From OLB4 sp002050165 (GTDB taxonomy: Bacteria; Bacteroidota; Ignavibacteria; Tepidaquicellales; Tepidaquicellaceae), in assembly GCA_030263475.1 (NCBI GenBank), contig SZPC01000008.1, positions 1-64,000 on the forward strand: DNA of 64,000 nt, given 5' to 3'. The position numbers were made by a program, and so were the translations under genes. Shown piece by piece: positions 1 to 8,916 of the stretch (position 1 is the first letter of the stretch; the number at the start of each line of letters is the position of its first letter). Below the pieces are notes generated by a model. It ran no database searches and was not told the DNA's origin. It saw nothing but the letters and a program-made list of their open reading frames with translations.

Positions 1-1
1 A

Positions 2-64
2 AGGAGTTTGAAAGTTGTACGCGAACACATTAAATTGTATAAAGAGTTAAACGAAATACCATAA
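2..64 (+). CDS. 3' end of an unidentified gene cut by the window edge
   Basis: Frame 2 is open from the first base to a TAA at 62-64 and reads SLKVVREHIKLYKELNEIP before the stop. This is a plausible amphipathic C-terminal helix, and codon use (AAA, GAA, ATT, TTA) matches the neighbours. The other two forward frames have early stops. Only about 20 residues are visible, so no family can be named. It could equally be chance open sequence. Confidence 0.35.
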   Translation, partial: RSLKVVREHIKLYKELNEIP

Positions 65-96
65 TAATTTAAAGGCGACAGGTGTCGTAATACTAA

Positions 97-900
97 ATGG
101 ATGTTTCAAATGTGAATTACGAAATTAGCACTAGTAAAAGGTGGATGACGAACAGAAGGTTTGTTGGAGCTGTACTTTATGATGGAGATAAGTTCACAAC
201 TTATTCGACAACGAATTCAGGTATTAGTTCAAATGAAATATTAGGATTGGCAATAGATAAAAACAACAACAAGTACTTTGGCTCTGAATTTGCAATGGGT
301 ATAAGTAAATTAGACTCTTCAAATTCAAATTGGTCAGTTTTTGGTTTTGGATTGTATGCAGCCCGTGAAATAGAAATAGATAGAAATGGCAATATTTGGT
401 GGATTTCCAAAGGTGTACAAGCACTAGGAGGGCTGTTTAAAGCAACGCAAGATTTTAATGAAGTTTCAGTCTGGAATGCACATAACTCACCACTATCATC
501 AGACCCATTATCTATCGCAATCGATAGCAATAATAATAAATGGATAGGATGTAATAATGGTTTATTTGTTTTCAATGAAGGTGGAATTATAAATATTGAC
601 GATAAAAATTTCACCATTCCTGATAAATTTATCTTGCACCAGAACTTTCCAAACCCGTTTAATCCTACTACAATCATAAAATATGAACTGAAATTTAATG
701 CTACAATAAAGCTTAAAGTTTATGATTTGGATGGAAAACTTGTAAAAACTTTGGTTAACAGAAAACAAACTCCTGGTAGCTACAGTGTGGAATTTGAGGG
801 GAATAATTTTTCAAGTGGTGTTTACCTGTATGTATTAAACATTGAAGATGCGTCGGGACAGAGGTTCAGAAAGACAAAGAGAATGTTACTTCTAAAATGA
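97..900 (+). CDS. Orphan beta-propeller/T9SS sorting-domain fragment
   Basis: A 267-residue ORF. Residues about 25-160 carry loose repeats such as 'ILGLAIDKNNNKYFG' and 'PLSIAIDSNNNKWIG', which resemble the short strands of two-component-regulator-type (Reg_prop) beta-propellers. Residues about 175-267 are a complete T9SS type A sorting domain: HQNFPNPFNPTT, then VYDLDGKLVKTLV, 'SSGVYLYVL' and a terminal KRMLLLK. Proteins with this tail are normally exported by Sec and then carried across the outer membrane by T9SS. No signal peptide is present at the start, and the same frame has several stops immediately upstream (for example at 31-33). The ORF is therefore probably the 3' part of a longer secreted protein whose 5' part is lost, or a non-functional relic. 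An unseen upstream exporter fusion is excluded by those stops. Expression is unknown. Confidence 0.6.
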   Translation: MDVSNVNYEISTSKRWMTNRRFVGAVLYDGDKFTTYSTTNSGISSNEILGLAIDKNNNKYFGSEFAMGISKLDSSNSNWSVFGFGLYAAREIEIDRNGNIWWISKGVQALGGLFKATQDFNEVSVWNAHNSPLSSDPLSIAIDSNNNKWIGCNNGLFVFNEGGIINIDDKNFTIPDKFILHQNFPNPFNPTTIIKYELKFNATIKLKVYDLDGKLVKTLVNRKQTPGSYSVEFEGNNFSSGVYLYVLNIEDASGQRFRKTKRMLLLK

Positions 901-1087
901 CGTTAGTTTAGATTAGTTGTGAAAGCATCTCATCGTGAATAGTGTCTGAAAGATTTATCTCAGTAAACTAAAAAAAAGATTGTATTACAAAATGGTTTTG
1001 TAACTTCAACCTCTATGTAAGAAAAAATTTAACATTCGTTGATTATAAAGGAGTAAAACCAATTTCATTAAACTAAACGTAGTAAAC

Positions 1088-2716
1088 ATGAATAAAGCAA
1101 TTATTCTTATTTTTTTGCTTATAATCAATACAGTTGCAATCGCTGAATGGGATTTAAAAATTGATGTAGGTCCGTCAGTGAACTGTTTTATAAGATTAAA
1201 AACAGTTTCTGTCCCGTTCGAAGGATATAATCGAGCAGATAAAAATTTAGCTCAATTCAATCGAGTCGGAGTTGCATTAAATGGTGACTTGCATAGAAGA
1301 TTTTATACACAGAATTTATTTACCGAGAGGTCACACATCTTTTTTGAATATACAGGAGCGGGAGGGACAAGATTAGTTTCCAGTTTTTCTGAAACCGGTC
1401 CTACAAATTATTATGGGTGGACGTATGCTAAATATTTATTTGAGATTGTAGATTTGAGTTTTCCAAGTGATACTTTCAAGTTTTATTGGAATGCTTTGGA
1501 TAGTAAAATTGGAAGTCCAAATTGGCAAAATGAAGTTTACTTCAGGGATTGGGAATTCAAATATCGTGTCTTACCAAGTAACGAAAGAGCAATATTGATT
1601 TTTGGTAAAGGTGGAGAACCCGTTGAAGGTGTTTACTATGATACAGTTTTTTTATCGGATCAATATAAGGAAATTAAACTCTGGAAATTATTGTATGATC
1701 GAGAACAACCTTGGGAAAGAAATTTTTATGCAAGAACAACACCGTTTCCGATTTCAAACATCAATATTTATATTGACCCAAATGATCCAAACGCATTACC
1801 GGTTAATGAATACACTTTAGGCACAACCATTATTTTCGATACTATATATCCAAAATTTGATGACCCAGTTTTAGGTGATACGAATAAGTACGGATATAAT
1901 ACTATCATGGATATTAATTATTATTTTAATCCACTAATTAACCCTGCAGAGAGAGGAAATCATTTGTTTACACCAGGAAGGTATGCTTTATACCAATATA
2001 TTAATCACAATAAAACATTTACAACAAGAATTATTGCTCAAGAAAATGATACCCTCATAATAGATACTAATAAACATTTTTGGATAAATGGTACCACTAC
2101 AGTTTCTTTTGAAAAAGTAGGAGATAAATTAATTTTTGAAGATGGATCTCATTTAAATCTCATGAAGGATGCTAGCATTAGAGTAATTGAATCAGGCTCT
2201 ATAGTTGACAAAGGAGCTACAAAGGATTTCTCATCGGGTTCATTTGTAACAGTAATGGCGAATTCAAAACTTATAGTTGATGGGCTCAATGTCACCTATC
2301 CGGCGAACGCAAGAATTGAAATTGAAGCCAACGGATATTTGATACTTAAAGACAACTCAACTCTTATCTTTGACGGTGAAGGTGCTCACCTTGAAATCCA
2401 TCCCGATGCAAACCTCATCCTCGGCGAGAACTCTAAGATTGAGTTCCGCAATGGCGCTTACCTCGACGCAGACGGGATCACCTTCTCAGGCGATAGCGGA
2501 GCAATCTGGGGCGGACTCGTCTTCCACAACGCAGGCGGGAGGATTACCGGCAACACATTTAACCAACCAAGCATTGGCTCACACTCAATCCGCGCAGAAA
2601 ATGTTTTCAAACTTTTACTTCAGGGAAATACATTTAATATTGCAGCTAACAAAACCGGTGTAGAAATTCTAAATCATATTAATGCGGGCAATTCTCAGGA
2701 AGATGGCGGCAATTAA
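1088..2716 (+). CDS. Secreted beta-helix-like protein, probably a nonsense-truncated gene
   Basis: Read to the first stop this gives 542 residues. Residues 1-19 form a signal peptide (lysine, hydrophobic core ILIFLLIINTVAIA). The middle has no recognised family. Residues about 340-540 contain short hydrophobic, Asn/Gly-rich rungs ('LILGENSKIEFRNGAYL', 'GGRITGNTF') typical of right-handed parallel beta-helix proteins. The TAA at 2714-2716 is followed in the same frame by 92 more codons of protein-like sequence and then a recognisable T9SS tail (see 2717-3256), so the intact ancestor was about 720 residues long. The part from about 2370 to 2600 is much more GC-rich than the rest. No catalytic residues could be assigned. 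As it stands the product would lack the sorting domain needed for export through T9SS. Confidence 0.6.
   Translation: MNKAIILIFLLIINTVAIAEWDLKIDVGPSVNCFIRLKTVSVPFEGYNRADKNLAQFNRVGVALNGDLHRRFYTQNLFTERSHIFFEYTGAGGTRLVSSFSETGPTNYYGWTYAKYLFEIVDLSFPSDTFKFYWNALDSKIGSPNWQNEVYFRDWEFKYRVLPSNERAILIFGKGGEPVEGVYYDTVFLSDQYKEIKLWKLLYDREQPWERNFYARTTPFPISNINIYIDPNDPNALPVNEYTLGTTIIFDTIYPKFDDPVLGDTNKYGYNTIMDINYYFNPLINPAERGNHLFTPGRYALYQYINHNKTFTTRIIAQENDTLIIDTNKHFWINGTTTVSFEKVGDKLIFEDGSHLNLMKDASIRVIESGSIVDKGATKDFSSGSFVTVMANSKLIVDGLNVTYPANARIEIEANGYLILKDNSTLIFDGEGAHLEIHPDANLILGENSKIEFRNGAYLDADGITFSGDSGAIWGGLVFHNAGGRITGNTFNQPSIGSHSIRAENVFKLLLQGNTFNIAANKTGVEILNHINAGNSQEDGGN
2370..2600 (+). other. GC-rich codon-usage island inside the beta-helix gene
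   Basis: Within an otherwise strongly AT-rich gene, this stretch switches to CTC, ATC, GAC, TTC, CGC and GGC codons. It reads as clearly more than half G+C by eye, while flanks on both sides are about one-third. The reading frame is continuous across both borders. It matches the rung repeats of the beta-helix, which suggests gene conversion or recombination with a relative from a richer-GC source. The borders are approximate. Confidence 0.55.
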
Positions 2717-3256
2717 CGAATTCATTTACGACTGATAACATCTTTTAACAATCAAATCAAACCTTTAACCAGAGATAATAGAGGTACTTTAGCGCTTTTA
2801 TTTAAATCTACTAATGGTGGTCATAAATATGTTTGGGAAAACATCGGGGTTGTTTCGAGAGCAAAAGCACGATTTGTAAATGATACTGTAGGATGGGTAG
2901 TTGGAACGCCAGGTAGAATGTTTATGAGTACATCGGTAGGTGAGCCTTTAGTTAGAATAGCAAATAATATTAGTGTTGTAGATAACTTTAAGTGACATCA
3001 GAACTACCCTAACCAATTTAACAATTTAACTAGTATTGAATATTCCGTTACCCGAAATAATTATTACAAGCTTGAGATGTTTAATAAAGCAGGAAGATTA
3101 TCATAAGAGTTGTTTTCAGAATACAAACAAACAGGTAAACACACTGAACGATTTAATAGTAATACGCTCTCATGCGGGATATTTTTCTACCGTTTGAGTT
3201 CGATTTTAAATTTACAAACCCAAAAGTTAGTGCTTTTGAAACAAAAAGAGGGTTAA
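2717..3256 (+). pseudogene. Decayed 3' part of the beta-helix/T9SS gene
   Basis: Continuing the frame of the upstream ORF past the TAA at 2714, the sequence reads PLTRDNRGTLALLFKSTNGG, then VWENIGVV, 'FVNDTVGWVVGTPGRMFMST', as in Ycf48-like WD/BNR repeat proteins. After a TGA at 2993-2995 it gives HQNYPNQFNNLTSIEYSV, then VTRNNYYKLEMFNKAGRLS. After a TAA at 3104-3106 it gives ELFSEYKQTG, 'FNSNTLSCGIFFYRLSS' and KLVLLK. The last two pieces are a degraded T9SS type A sorting domain (normal form HQNYPNPFNP). All pieces sit in one frame with no insertions or deletions. The ancestral stop after LLK seems changed to CAA, with the present stop at 3254-3256. Confidence 0.75.
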
Positions 3257-3285
3257 CAACAAATGCTAACCCTTCTATTTTTTTT
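3248..3285. terminator. Bidirectional hairpin terminator between pseudogene and tRNA-Ala
   Basis: AGGGTTA (3249-3255) pairs with TAACCCT (3267-3273) around an 11-nt loop. On the + strand it is followed by TCTATTTTTTTT. On the - strand it is followed by CTTTTTGT. It therefore serves the broken gene on the left and the tRNA gene on the right. Confidence 0.7.
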
Positions 3286-3291
3286 ACTTCG

Positions 3292-3364
<73 letters not shown>

Positions 3365-3374
3365 TTTCTTACAC

Positions 3375-3403
3375 AACTTAGGAAATTGGTCTGCGAGTTT
3401 CAA
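3375..3403 (-). promoter_or_regulatory. Possible promoter of tRNA-Ala
   Basis: On the - strand TTGAAA (3398-3403) and TAAGTT (3375-3380) are separated by 17 bp, close to a housekeeping -35/-10 pair. The predicted start falls within a few bases of the tRNA 5' end, which is short but possible. The AT-rich context makes a chance match likely. Confidence 0.3.
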
Positions 3404-3485
3404 ATCAAAACATAAGGAATAAATCAGTTCATTGATTAAATTATTTTAGAATTTAATTAAATGAAATTTAAAATTAATTTACTTT

Positions 3486-4979
3486 ATGTTCAAAGCGAAA
3501 GCGTTTGAAATATTGGAAACTCTTACTGAAAAAGAGTACTCATTATTCAAAGACTACCTTGAAAGCCCGTTTTTTAATTCCAACCAAAGATTAGTAAAAC
3601 TCCTGGTTTTTCTCAAACAATTTTATCCCGAATTTAATCAGGACGAACTTACGCGGGAATTAGTACATAAAGAAATTTATGGTAAAATAAAATTCTCCGA
3701 TGCAAAGATCAGGGTGCTTTTTTCTGAATTCAATGAGAAATTAGAAAATTTCATGTCGCAAATATCATACGAGACAAAGTTTGTCGAAAAGAAATTTAAT
3801 CTTATTGAACAGTTAGATAAAAGAAAGCTTGGGAAACGCGAAGAGGAAGTCCTTGAAAAACTTGAAGACGAGCTAAAAAGTCAAGAGCTTAATCTTGATT
3901 TGTTGTTAAATCTCATGAGGTTGGAAAGTGAAAGGTTTAATTACCAACTCAACCATAAGTTTCTTTCAACGGTAAAAAATACCCGCTCGGACATATACTG
4001 TCTCATCAAACGCGGCGAATATTTTGTCCAATTCATTATTCTTGATGTGCTAAAAAGTACGGACATTCTATACAAATATATTAAGTACAATGACCAGAAA
4101 ATTGATGATACAATGTTGATAAAATTTATATCAACACTTGACATAAAAAAGATACTTAAAGATATACAAGGTTTCAAATCTGAGTATTCGGATGTGTTAA
4201 CAATATATTACAAATTTTACCTTGCGTTCTCAGAGTTAGATAATCATAAATTTTACCTGGATTTCAAAAATACCGTACTGAAAGATCAATCGTTGAAAGG
4301 TACAGAGATAAAAAAATTTTTTATCGCTAAACTTATTGACTATTGTATTACAAAGAATACCTATTCAATTAAACGTGCGTATGAAAACGACCTGTTTGAT
4401 ATATACAATGTTTACCTGAGGGAGGAGATGTACTTATCTCCCAGAAATCAGTTTTTTTATCCGGACCTTTTCAGAAACATTGTATTTCTCGCGTTGAGGT
4501 TAAAAAAATTCGACTGGTGCAGAGAATTTATTGATGGCTATTCACACACGCTTCATCCGGAGATCAGGCAAAGCATGGTAAATTATTCGATGAGTCAGAT
4601 TTTATTCCGGGAGGGTGATTTTGAGAATTCGCTCATTTACCTGAATAAGGTTAAATTCGATGCATTTATCTTCAAATACGATGTTAGAAATCTTTCACTT
4701 ATGCTTAACTATGAACTCAAGAATTACGATATAGTCGAAATGCAGATAGATGCGTACAGACATTTTATCAAGTACGATCAGAATACTCAGGATTTCAAAA
4801 AGGTTGGTGTAAATAATTTTATTAAAGTAATAAACTCGCTTTTGTTAATGCTTTCGAGCGTCAGTAATGATTTGGATTTTCAGAAAAGTAAAATTTTAAA
4901 AGAGATTAATTCACTGCCGGAACTCCATTTCAGGAGCTGGTTGAAGAGGAAAGCGGAAGAAATTCCGGTTAATGCTTAG
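3486..4979 (+). CDS. Conserved hypothetical protein with N-terminal 'SPFFN' motif
   Basis: A 497-residue soluble, charged, mostly helical protein with no signal peptide or membrane segment. The N-terminus contains FKDYLESPFFNSNQRLVKLL followed by FYPEF. That pattern recurs at the start of uncharacterised large helical proteins in Bacteroidota and Ignavibacteria; this comes from memory of the family style, not a search. The remainder is a run of helices with Lys/Glu/Tyr-rich faces that may form TPR-like solenoid repeats. No catalytic motif was found. The 3' end overlaps the convergent ABC ATPase gene by 4 bp, leaving no room for a terminator. The ATG at 3486 is the first in-frame start after an AT-rich leader. 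Function unknown. Confidence 0.8.
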   Translation: MFKAKAFEILETLTEKEYSLFKDYLESPFFNSNQRLVKLLVFLKQFYPEFNQDELTRELVHKEIYGKIKFSDAKIRVLFSEFNEKLENFMSQISYETKFVEKKFNLIEQLDKRKLGKREEEVLEKLEDELKSQELNLDLLLNLMRLESERFNYQLNHKFLSTVKNTRSDIYCLIKRGEYFVQFIILDVLKSTDILYKYIKYNDQKIDDTMLIKFISTLDIKKILKDIQGFKSEYSDVLTIYYKFYLAFSELDNHKFYLDFKNTVLKDQSLKGTEIKKFFIAKLIDYCITKNTYSIKRAYENDLFDIYNVYLREEMYLSPRNQFFYPDLFRNIVFLALRLKKFDWCREFIDGYSHTLHPEIRQSMVNYSMSQILFREGDFENSLIYLNKVKFDAFIFKYDVRNLSLMLNYELKNYDIVEMQIDAYRHFIKYDQNTQDFKKVGVNNFIKVINSLLLMLSSVSNDLDFQKSKILKEINSLPELHFRSWLKRKAEEIPVNA

Positions 4980-6778
4980 ACTTCCTCGAGCAGTTTCGCT
5001 CGCCTTTTAGCCCTTTCACTGATTGTTTCAATATCACCTTTTGGAATTGCCTCAATCAGTTTTTTCGTATATTCCTTTTGCGGATTATTGTAAATTTCAT
5101 CAGCAGGTCCCATTTCTTCTATTACCCCCTGATTCATTACTACCATTCTATCGCTCATAAACTTAACAACTGATAGGTCATGAGAAATAAAAATGTATGT
5201 AAGGTGCAACTCCTCGCGGAGTTTTATTAAAAGATTGAGAACCTGTGCCTGAACTGAAACATCAAGCGCTGATACTGATTCATCACAAATTATAAATTCA
5301 GGGTTCACTGCCAACGCCCTTGCAATACAAATCCTCTGCCGCTGTCCGCCACTGAATTCGTGTGGATAACGGTTAAAATGTGAAGGTTCCATATTTACTT
5401 TCGCGAGCAATTCAAAAACTTTATCTTTTCGTTCTCTATCGTTCGAATAAATGCCGTGAATTTTCATCGGTTCCAAAATTGCGCTCCCGATCGTGAGGCG
5501 TGGATTGAGCGATGAATAAGGATCCTGGAAAATAATCTGCATATTTTTTCTCATTTCCTTTAGATCATCGCCTTTGAACGAGAAAATATCTTTATCTTTA
5601 TATATCACTTCGCCGTCAGTTGCATCAACTAAGCGTAATATGGTTCTGCCGAGCGTTGTTTTTCCACAGCCGGACTCCCCGACAAGTCCGAGAGTTTCAC
5701 CGGGATAAACGTCAAATGAAACATCATCAACAGCCCTTACCCAGTCAAGTACTTTCCCGAAGAAATTTTTTGTTGAAGGGAAATAGGTTTTAAGGTTTTT
5801 TACTCGCAACCTCGGTGCGTTATTCATCAACGCATTGCGTCTGTCCTGTGTTTCTTTCTCGCTTACAATAACCGAATTTACTACCTGCTCAACCGAGGCA
5901 TTCACCTCAACCATGTTGCCATTTTCATCTTCGTTCATGAAATCGGATATAACCGGAAGTTTCTTTAACCGGATTCCTAAAGGTGGTCTGCAGGCAAGCA
6001 GACTCTTTGTATAAGGGTGTTGAGGATTTGAAAAAATATCTAAAGTCGTTCCCTGTTCGACAATTTTACCTTTATACATTACCGCGACTTTATCCGCAAT
6101 TTCACCAATTACACCAAGGTCGTGAGTTATGAAAATAATTGACATACCGATTTCATCTCGCAATTGTCTCATCAGATCTAATATTGTTGCCTGAACAGTA
6201 ACGTCTAAAGCAGTAGTTGGTTCATCGGCTATGAGAATATGAGGATTACAGCTCATCGCCATGGCAATCATCACGCGCTGTTTTTGTCCGCCTGATAGCT
6301 GGTGCGGATAAGCCTGAAATATTCGTTCAGGATTGGGAAGTTTCACTTCGTTGAATAAATTAAGCGTCCTTTCTTTAGCCTCCTGATGAGAGACTTTCTG
6401 GTGCAACTCGATTGCTTCTACTACCTGTTCACCGCATCTGAAAACCGGATTCAAGGATGTCATTGGCTCCTGAAAGATCATTGAGATTTCGTTTCCCCGG
6501 TAATGGAGCATTTGCTTCTCAGTAATGCTAAGCAAATCAACCCGTCCCGAATCCTTTGAGTCGTAAAAAATCTTACCACCGGTAATCTTACCCGGGGGAT
6601 CTGGTATTAGTCTCATAATCGAAAATACGGATACTGACTTCCCGGAACCCGATTCACCAACTATACCGAGCGTCTCGCCACGGTTTAGAGTGAAACTTAT
6701 TTTATCAACTGCCTTAACAAATTTATCGTCAGTTTTAAACTGGGTTTCAAGGTCAATTACTTCGAGAATAGTGGACAT
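4976..6778 (-). CDS. Fused two-domain oligopeptide ABC transporter ATPase (OppD-OppF fusion)
   Basis: A 600-residue cytoplasmic protein with two complete nucleotide-binding domains of the peptide/nickel (Opp/Dpp) family. The first has Walker A GESGSGKS at 41-48, signature LSGGQKQR at 161-168 and Walker B ILIADEP at about 181-187. The second, from about residue 322, has Walker A GESGCGKT at 367-374, signature FSGGQRQR at 475-482 and Walker B FIICDES, where the usual Pro after Glu is Ser501. The linker at about 275-320 is acidic and replaces the cysteine-containing C-terminal segment seen in the stand-alone D and F proteins. The architecture resembles GsiA/YejF-type fusions. It is the last gene of the importer operon and starts 6 bp after oppF. 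With oppD and oppF also present it is redundant for a single permease pair, so it may serve a second permease elsewhere. Confidence 0.9.
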   Translation of the reverse strand: MSTILEVIDLETQFKTDDKFVKAVDKISFTLNRGETLGIVGESGSGKSVSVFSIMRLIPDPPGKITGGKIFYDSKDSGRVDLLSITEKQMLHYRGNEISMIFQEPMTSLNPVFRCGEQVVEAIELHQKVSHQEAKERTLNLFNEVKLPNPERIFQAYPHQLSGGQKQRVMIAMAMSCNPHILIADEPTTALDVTVQATILDLMRQLRDEIGMSIIFITHDLGVIGEIADKVAVMYKGKIVEQGTTLDIFSNPQHPYTKSLLACRPPLGIRLKKLPVISDFMNEDENGNMVEVNASVEQVVNSVIVSEKETQDRRNALMNNAPRLRVKNLKTYFPSTKNFFGKVLDWVRAVDDVSFDVYPGETLGLVGESGCGKTTLGRTILRLVDATDGEVIYKDKDIFSFKGDDLKEMRKNMQIIFQDPYSSLNPRLTIGSAILEPMKIHGIYSNDRERKDKVFELLAKVNMEPSHFNRYPHEFSGGQRQRICIARALAVNPEFIICDESVSALDVSVQAQVLNLLIKLREELHLTYIFISHDLSVVKFMSDRMVVMNQGVIEEMGPADEIYNNPQKEYTKKLIEAIPKGDIETISERAKRRAKLLEEV

Positions 6779-6784
6779 ATTAAT

Positions 6785-7825
6785 TCAATTAACGTTTATT
6801 GTGCTTTCAATATGTTCGCCGGCATTTACAAATGGACACGCAGCGAAACTTCCGTTTGATTTTTCTTCAAGTACAGGAATAAAAGTTGCACACTCCGGTC
6901 GGGCAATCGGACACCTTGTCCTGAATACACATCCGCTTGGTTTGTTTATTGGTGTTGGGACATCACCTGTAAGTATAATTCGTTTTTTATCTCTGAATTT
7001 TGGATTCGGTAACGGGACAGCAGATAAGAGCGCCTGACTGTATGGGTGAATCGGATTATGATAAACTTCTTCACCGATTCCCACTTCAACAATTTTACCG
7101 AGGTACATTACAGTAATTCTTGAACTGATATGCTCAACCACCGAAAGGTCATGTGCAATGAAAATAATACTCAGGTCGAACTCCTGCTGGAGATCCTGTA
7201 ACAGATTTATAACCTGTGCCTGAATAGACACGTCCAAAGCGGAAACCGGCTCATCAGCAATAATAACTTTGGGATTCGTTGCGAGGGCTCTGGCAATTCC
7301 TATTCGCTGTCGTTGTCCGCCGCTGAATTCGTGTGGATAACGTTTGGATTGTTCTGGTTGCAAACCTACTTTCTCTAAAAGCCACGCAACTTTTTCGGAA
7401 CGCTCCTGCTTCTTCATATCGGTATGATACAAAAGAGGCTCTTCAATAATCTGCCCGACGGAAAGCCTTGCATTTAATGAAGAATACGGGTCTTGAAAAA
7501 TCATCTGTATCATCCCACGATATTTACGCATTTCCTTATTTGTCAGATTGGTAATATTTACCTCACCGGTATCTGTTTTAAGCCATACCTCACCTTCAAT
7601 TTGCACATCCGGAGAGGTGAACCGTTGGATATTAATCACCGCTTTTCCGATTGTAGATTTCCCACATCCGGATTCACCCACTAATCCAAGCGTTTCCCCT
7701 TTTTTAAGTTCAAGGGAAACATCGTCAACGGCTTTAACTTCCGCAACTTTGCGCAGAAATAAACCACCATGAATCGGGAACGAAACCTTGAGGTTCTTTA
7801 TTTCTAATACATTTTCATCTTTCAT
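6785..7825 (-). CDS. oppF: Oligopeptide ABC transporter ATP-binding protein OppF
   Basis: A 346-residue cytoplasmic ATPase powering peptide import, expected to pair with OppD beneath the OppB-OppC permease. It shows Walker A GESGCGKS at about 50-57, signature FSGGQRQR, Walker B IIADEP and the H-loop 'FIAHDLSVV'. The C-terminal oligopeptide/dipeptide extension contains [14 protein letters not shown] plus a later Cys. This four-cysteine pattern is reported to bind a 4Fe-4S cluster in some Dpp ATPases. The C-terminal extension identifies it as the Opp/Dpp family, not a general ABC ATPase. It lies 15 bp downstream of oppD and 6 bp upstream of the fused ATPase, in the same operon. Confidence 0.92.
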   Translation of the reverse strand: MKDENVLEIKNLKVSFPIHGGLFLRKVAEVKAVDDVSLELKKGETLGLVGESGCGKSTIGKAVINIQRFTSPDVQIEGEVWLKTDTGEVNITNLTNKEMRKYRGMIQMIFQDPYSSLNARLSVGQIIEEPLLYHTDMKKQERSEKVAWLLEKVGLQPEQSKRYPHEFSGGQRQRIGIARALATNPKVIIADEPVSALDVSIQAQVINLLQDLQQEFDLSIIFIAHDLSVVEHISSRITVMYLGKIVEVGIGEEVYHNPIHPYSQALLSAVPLPNPKFRDKKRIILTGDVPTPINKPSGCVFRTRCPIARPECATFIPVLEEKSNGSFAACPFVNAGEHIESTINVN

Positions 7826-7840
7826 ATCAAAATCAAAATT

Positions 7841-8869
7841 TTAGTATAAATGGCACCTAACGAAATGCCCCTCGGAAATTTCCTTTAGTTCCGGTTCTTT
7901 TTCCCAACAGATATCCATAACATCGGGACATCGGGTACAAAACTTGCACCCTTTGGGTAACTCGAGTATATGCGGTATCAGGCCTGGAATCGCCTGAAGT
8001 TTACCTTTTAACTGTTTGCCGGGATCGGGCAGCGAAGCAAGCAAACCTTTGGTATATGGATGCAACGGGTTTTCAAAAAGTGAATGTACATCGGCAATTT
8101 CCTGAATCTTGCCACCGTACATAACTATTACCCTGTCGCAGAGCTCAGCTACGACACCAAGATTGTGGGTAATCAGTAAAACTGCGGCTTCCTTTTTTTC
8201 CTCTTTAAGTTTAGTCATAAGTTCGAGGATTTGTGCCTGTATAGTTACATCCAGTGCGGTTGTCGGTTCATCTGCTATTAATAAAGATGGATTACAGGAG
8301 AGCGCCATTGCAATCATAACCCGTTGTCTCATCCCGCCGCTGAACTGATGGGGATAATCTTTCATTCTTTTTTGTGCATCAGGAATACCAACCGCCTCAA
8401 GCATTTGAACTGCTTTTGCAAACGCGTCCTCTTTGCTTAAATTTTTTTCATGTTGTTCAATTACTTCAATTACCTGATCACCGATTTTCATTACCGGGTT
8501 AAGTGATGTGAGTGGTTCCTGAAAAATCATTGATATTTCTTTTCCCCGGTACTGCTGCATTTCAGTGTAACTTAAGTCGAGCAGATTTTCCCCTCTGAAT
8601 AAAATTTTCCCGCCAACAATTTTACCGGGTGGATCGGGAATCAATCTGAGTATAGAATTTGCGGTTACTGATTTCCCCGAACCGGACTCACCTACAATAC
8701 CGAGAACTTCACCCTCGTATATATCAAACGATACATCATCAACCGCTTTTGCGGGGACCTTACCTTTCGGTGCGTTTTCATCTTTAAAGCCTTTCGCAAG
8801 TTGCTTGTCGGTCGCTTCAACAAAGAAATAAGTTCTCAGGTTTTGTATCTCAACTAATTTTTTCGACAT
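7841..8869 (-). CDS. oppD: Oligopeptide ABC transporter ATP-binding protein OppD
   Basis: A 342-residue cytoplasmic ATPase of the peptide importer. Walker A GESGSGKS lies at about 55-62, with Q-loop 'FQEPLTSLNP', signature FSGGMRQR, Walker B LLIADEP and switch His in 'LLITHNLGVV'. The C-terminus has the family cysteine motif CKFCTRCP...C...C. An insertion of about 20 residues (around KGFKDENAPKGK) sits between the first strand and the usual AVDDVSF strand, longer than in most OppD proteins. It follows oppC by 47 bp and precedes oppF by 15 bp. Regulation is not evident beyond shared transcription. Confidence 0.92.
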   Translation of the reverse strand: MSKKLVEIQNLRTYFFVEATDKQLAKGFKDENAPKGKVPAKAVDDVSFDIYEGEVLGIVGESGSGKSVTANSILRLIPDPPGKIVGGKILFRGENLLDLSYTEMQQYRGKEISMIFQEPLTSLNPVMKIGDQVIEVIEQHEKNLSKEDAFAKAVQMLEAVGIPDAQKRMKDYPHQFSGGMRQRVMIAMALSCNPSLLIADEPTTALDVTIQAQILELMTKLKEEKKEAAVLLITHNLGVVAELCDRVIVMYGGKIQEIADVHSLFENPLHPYTKGLLASLPDPGKQLKGKLQAIPGLIPHILELPKGCKFCTRCPDVMDICWEKEPELKEISEGHFVRCHLY

Positions 8870-8916
8870 GAATTAAATATTTTCTTACATTAGTTTTGAT
8901 GTAAAAAGTTAACACT

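Noticed and set aside
985..1003. Perfect hairpin TTACAAAA/TTTTGTAA between the first two ORFs
   Set aside because: AT-only stem with no T run directly after it on either strand, and no gene it would terminate. It is unlikely to be functional.
2370..2663. 97-aa alternative-frame ORF in the beta-helix gene
   Set aside because: It is open because the segment is GC-rich. The in-frame beta-helix reading has rung repeats and continuous coding sense, so that one was kept.
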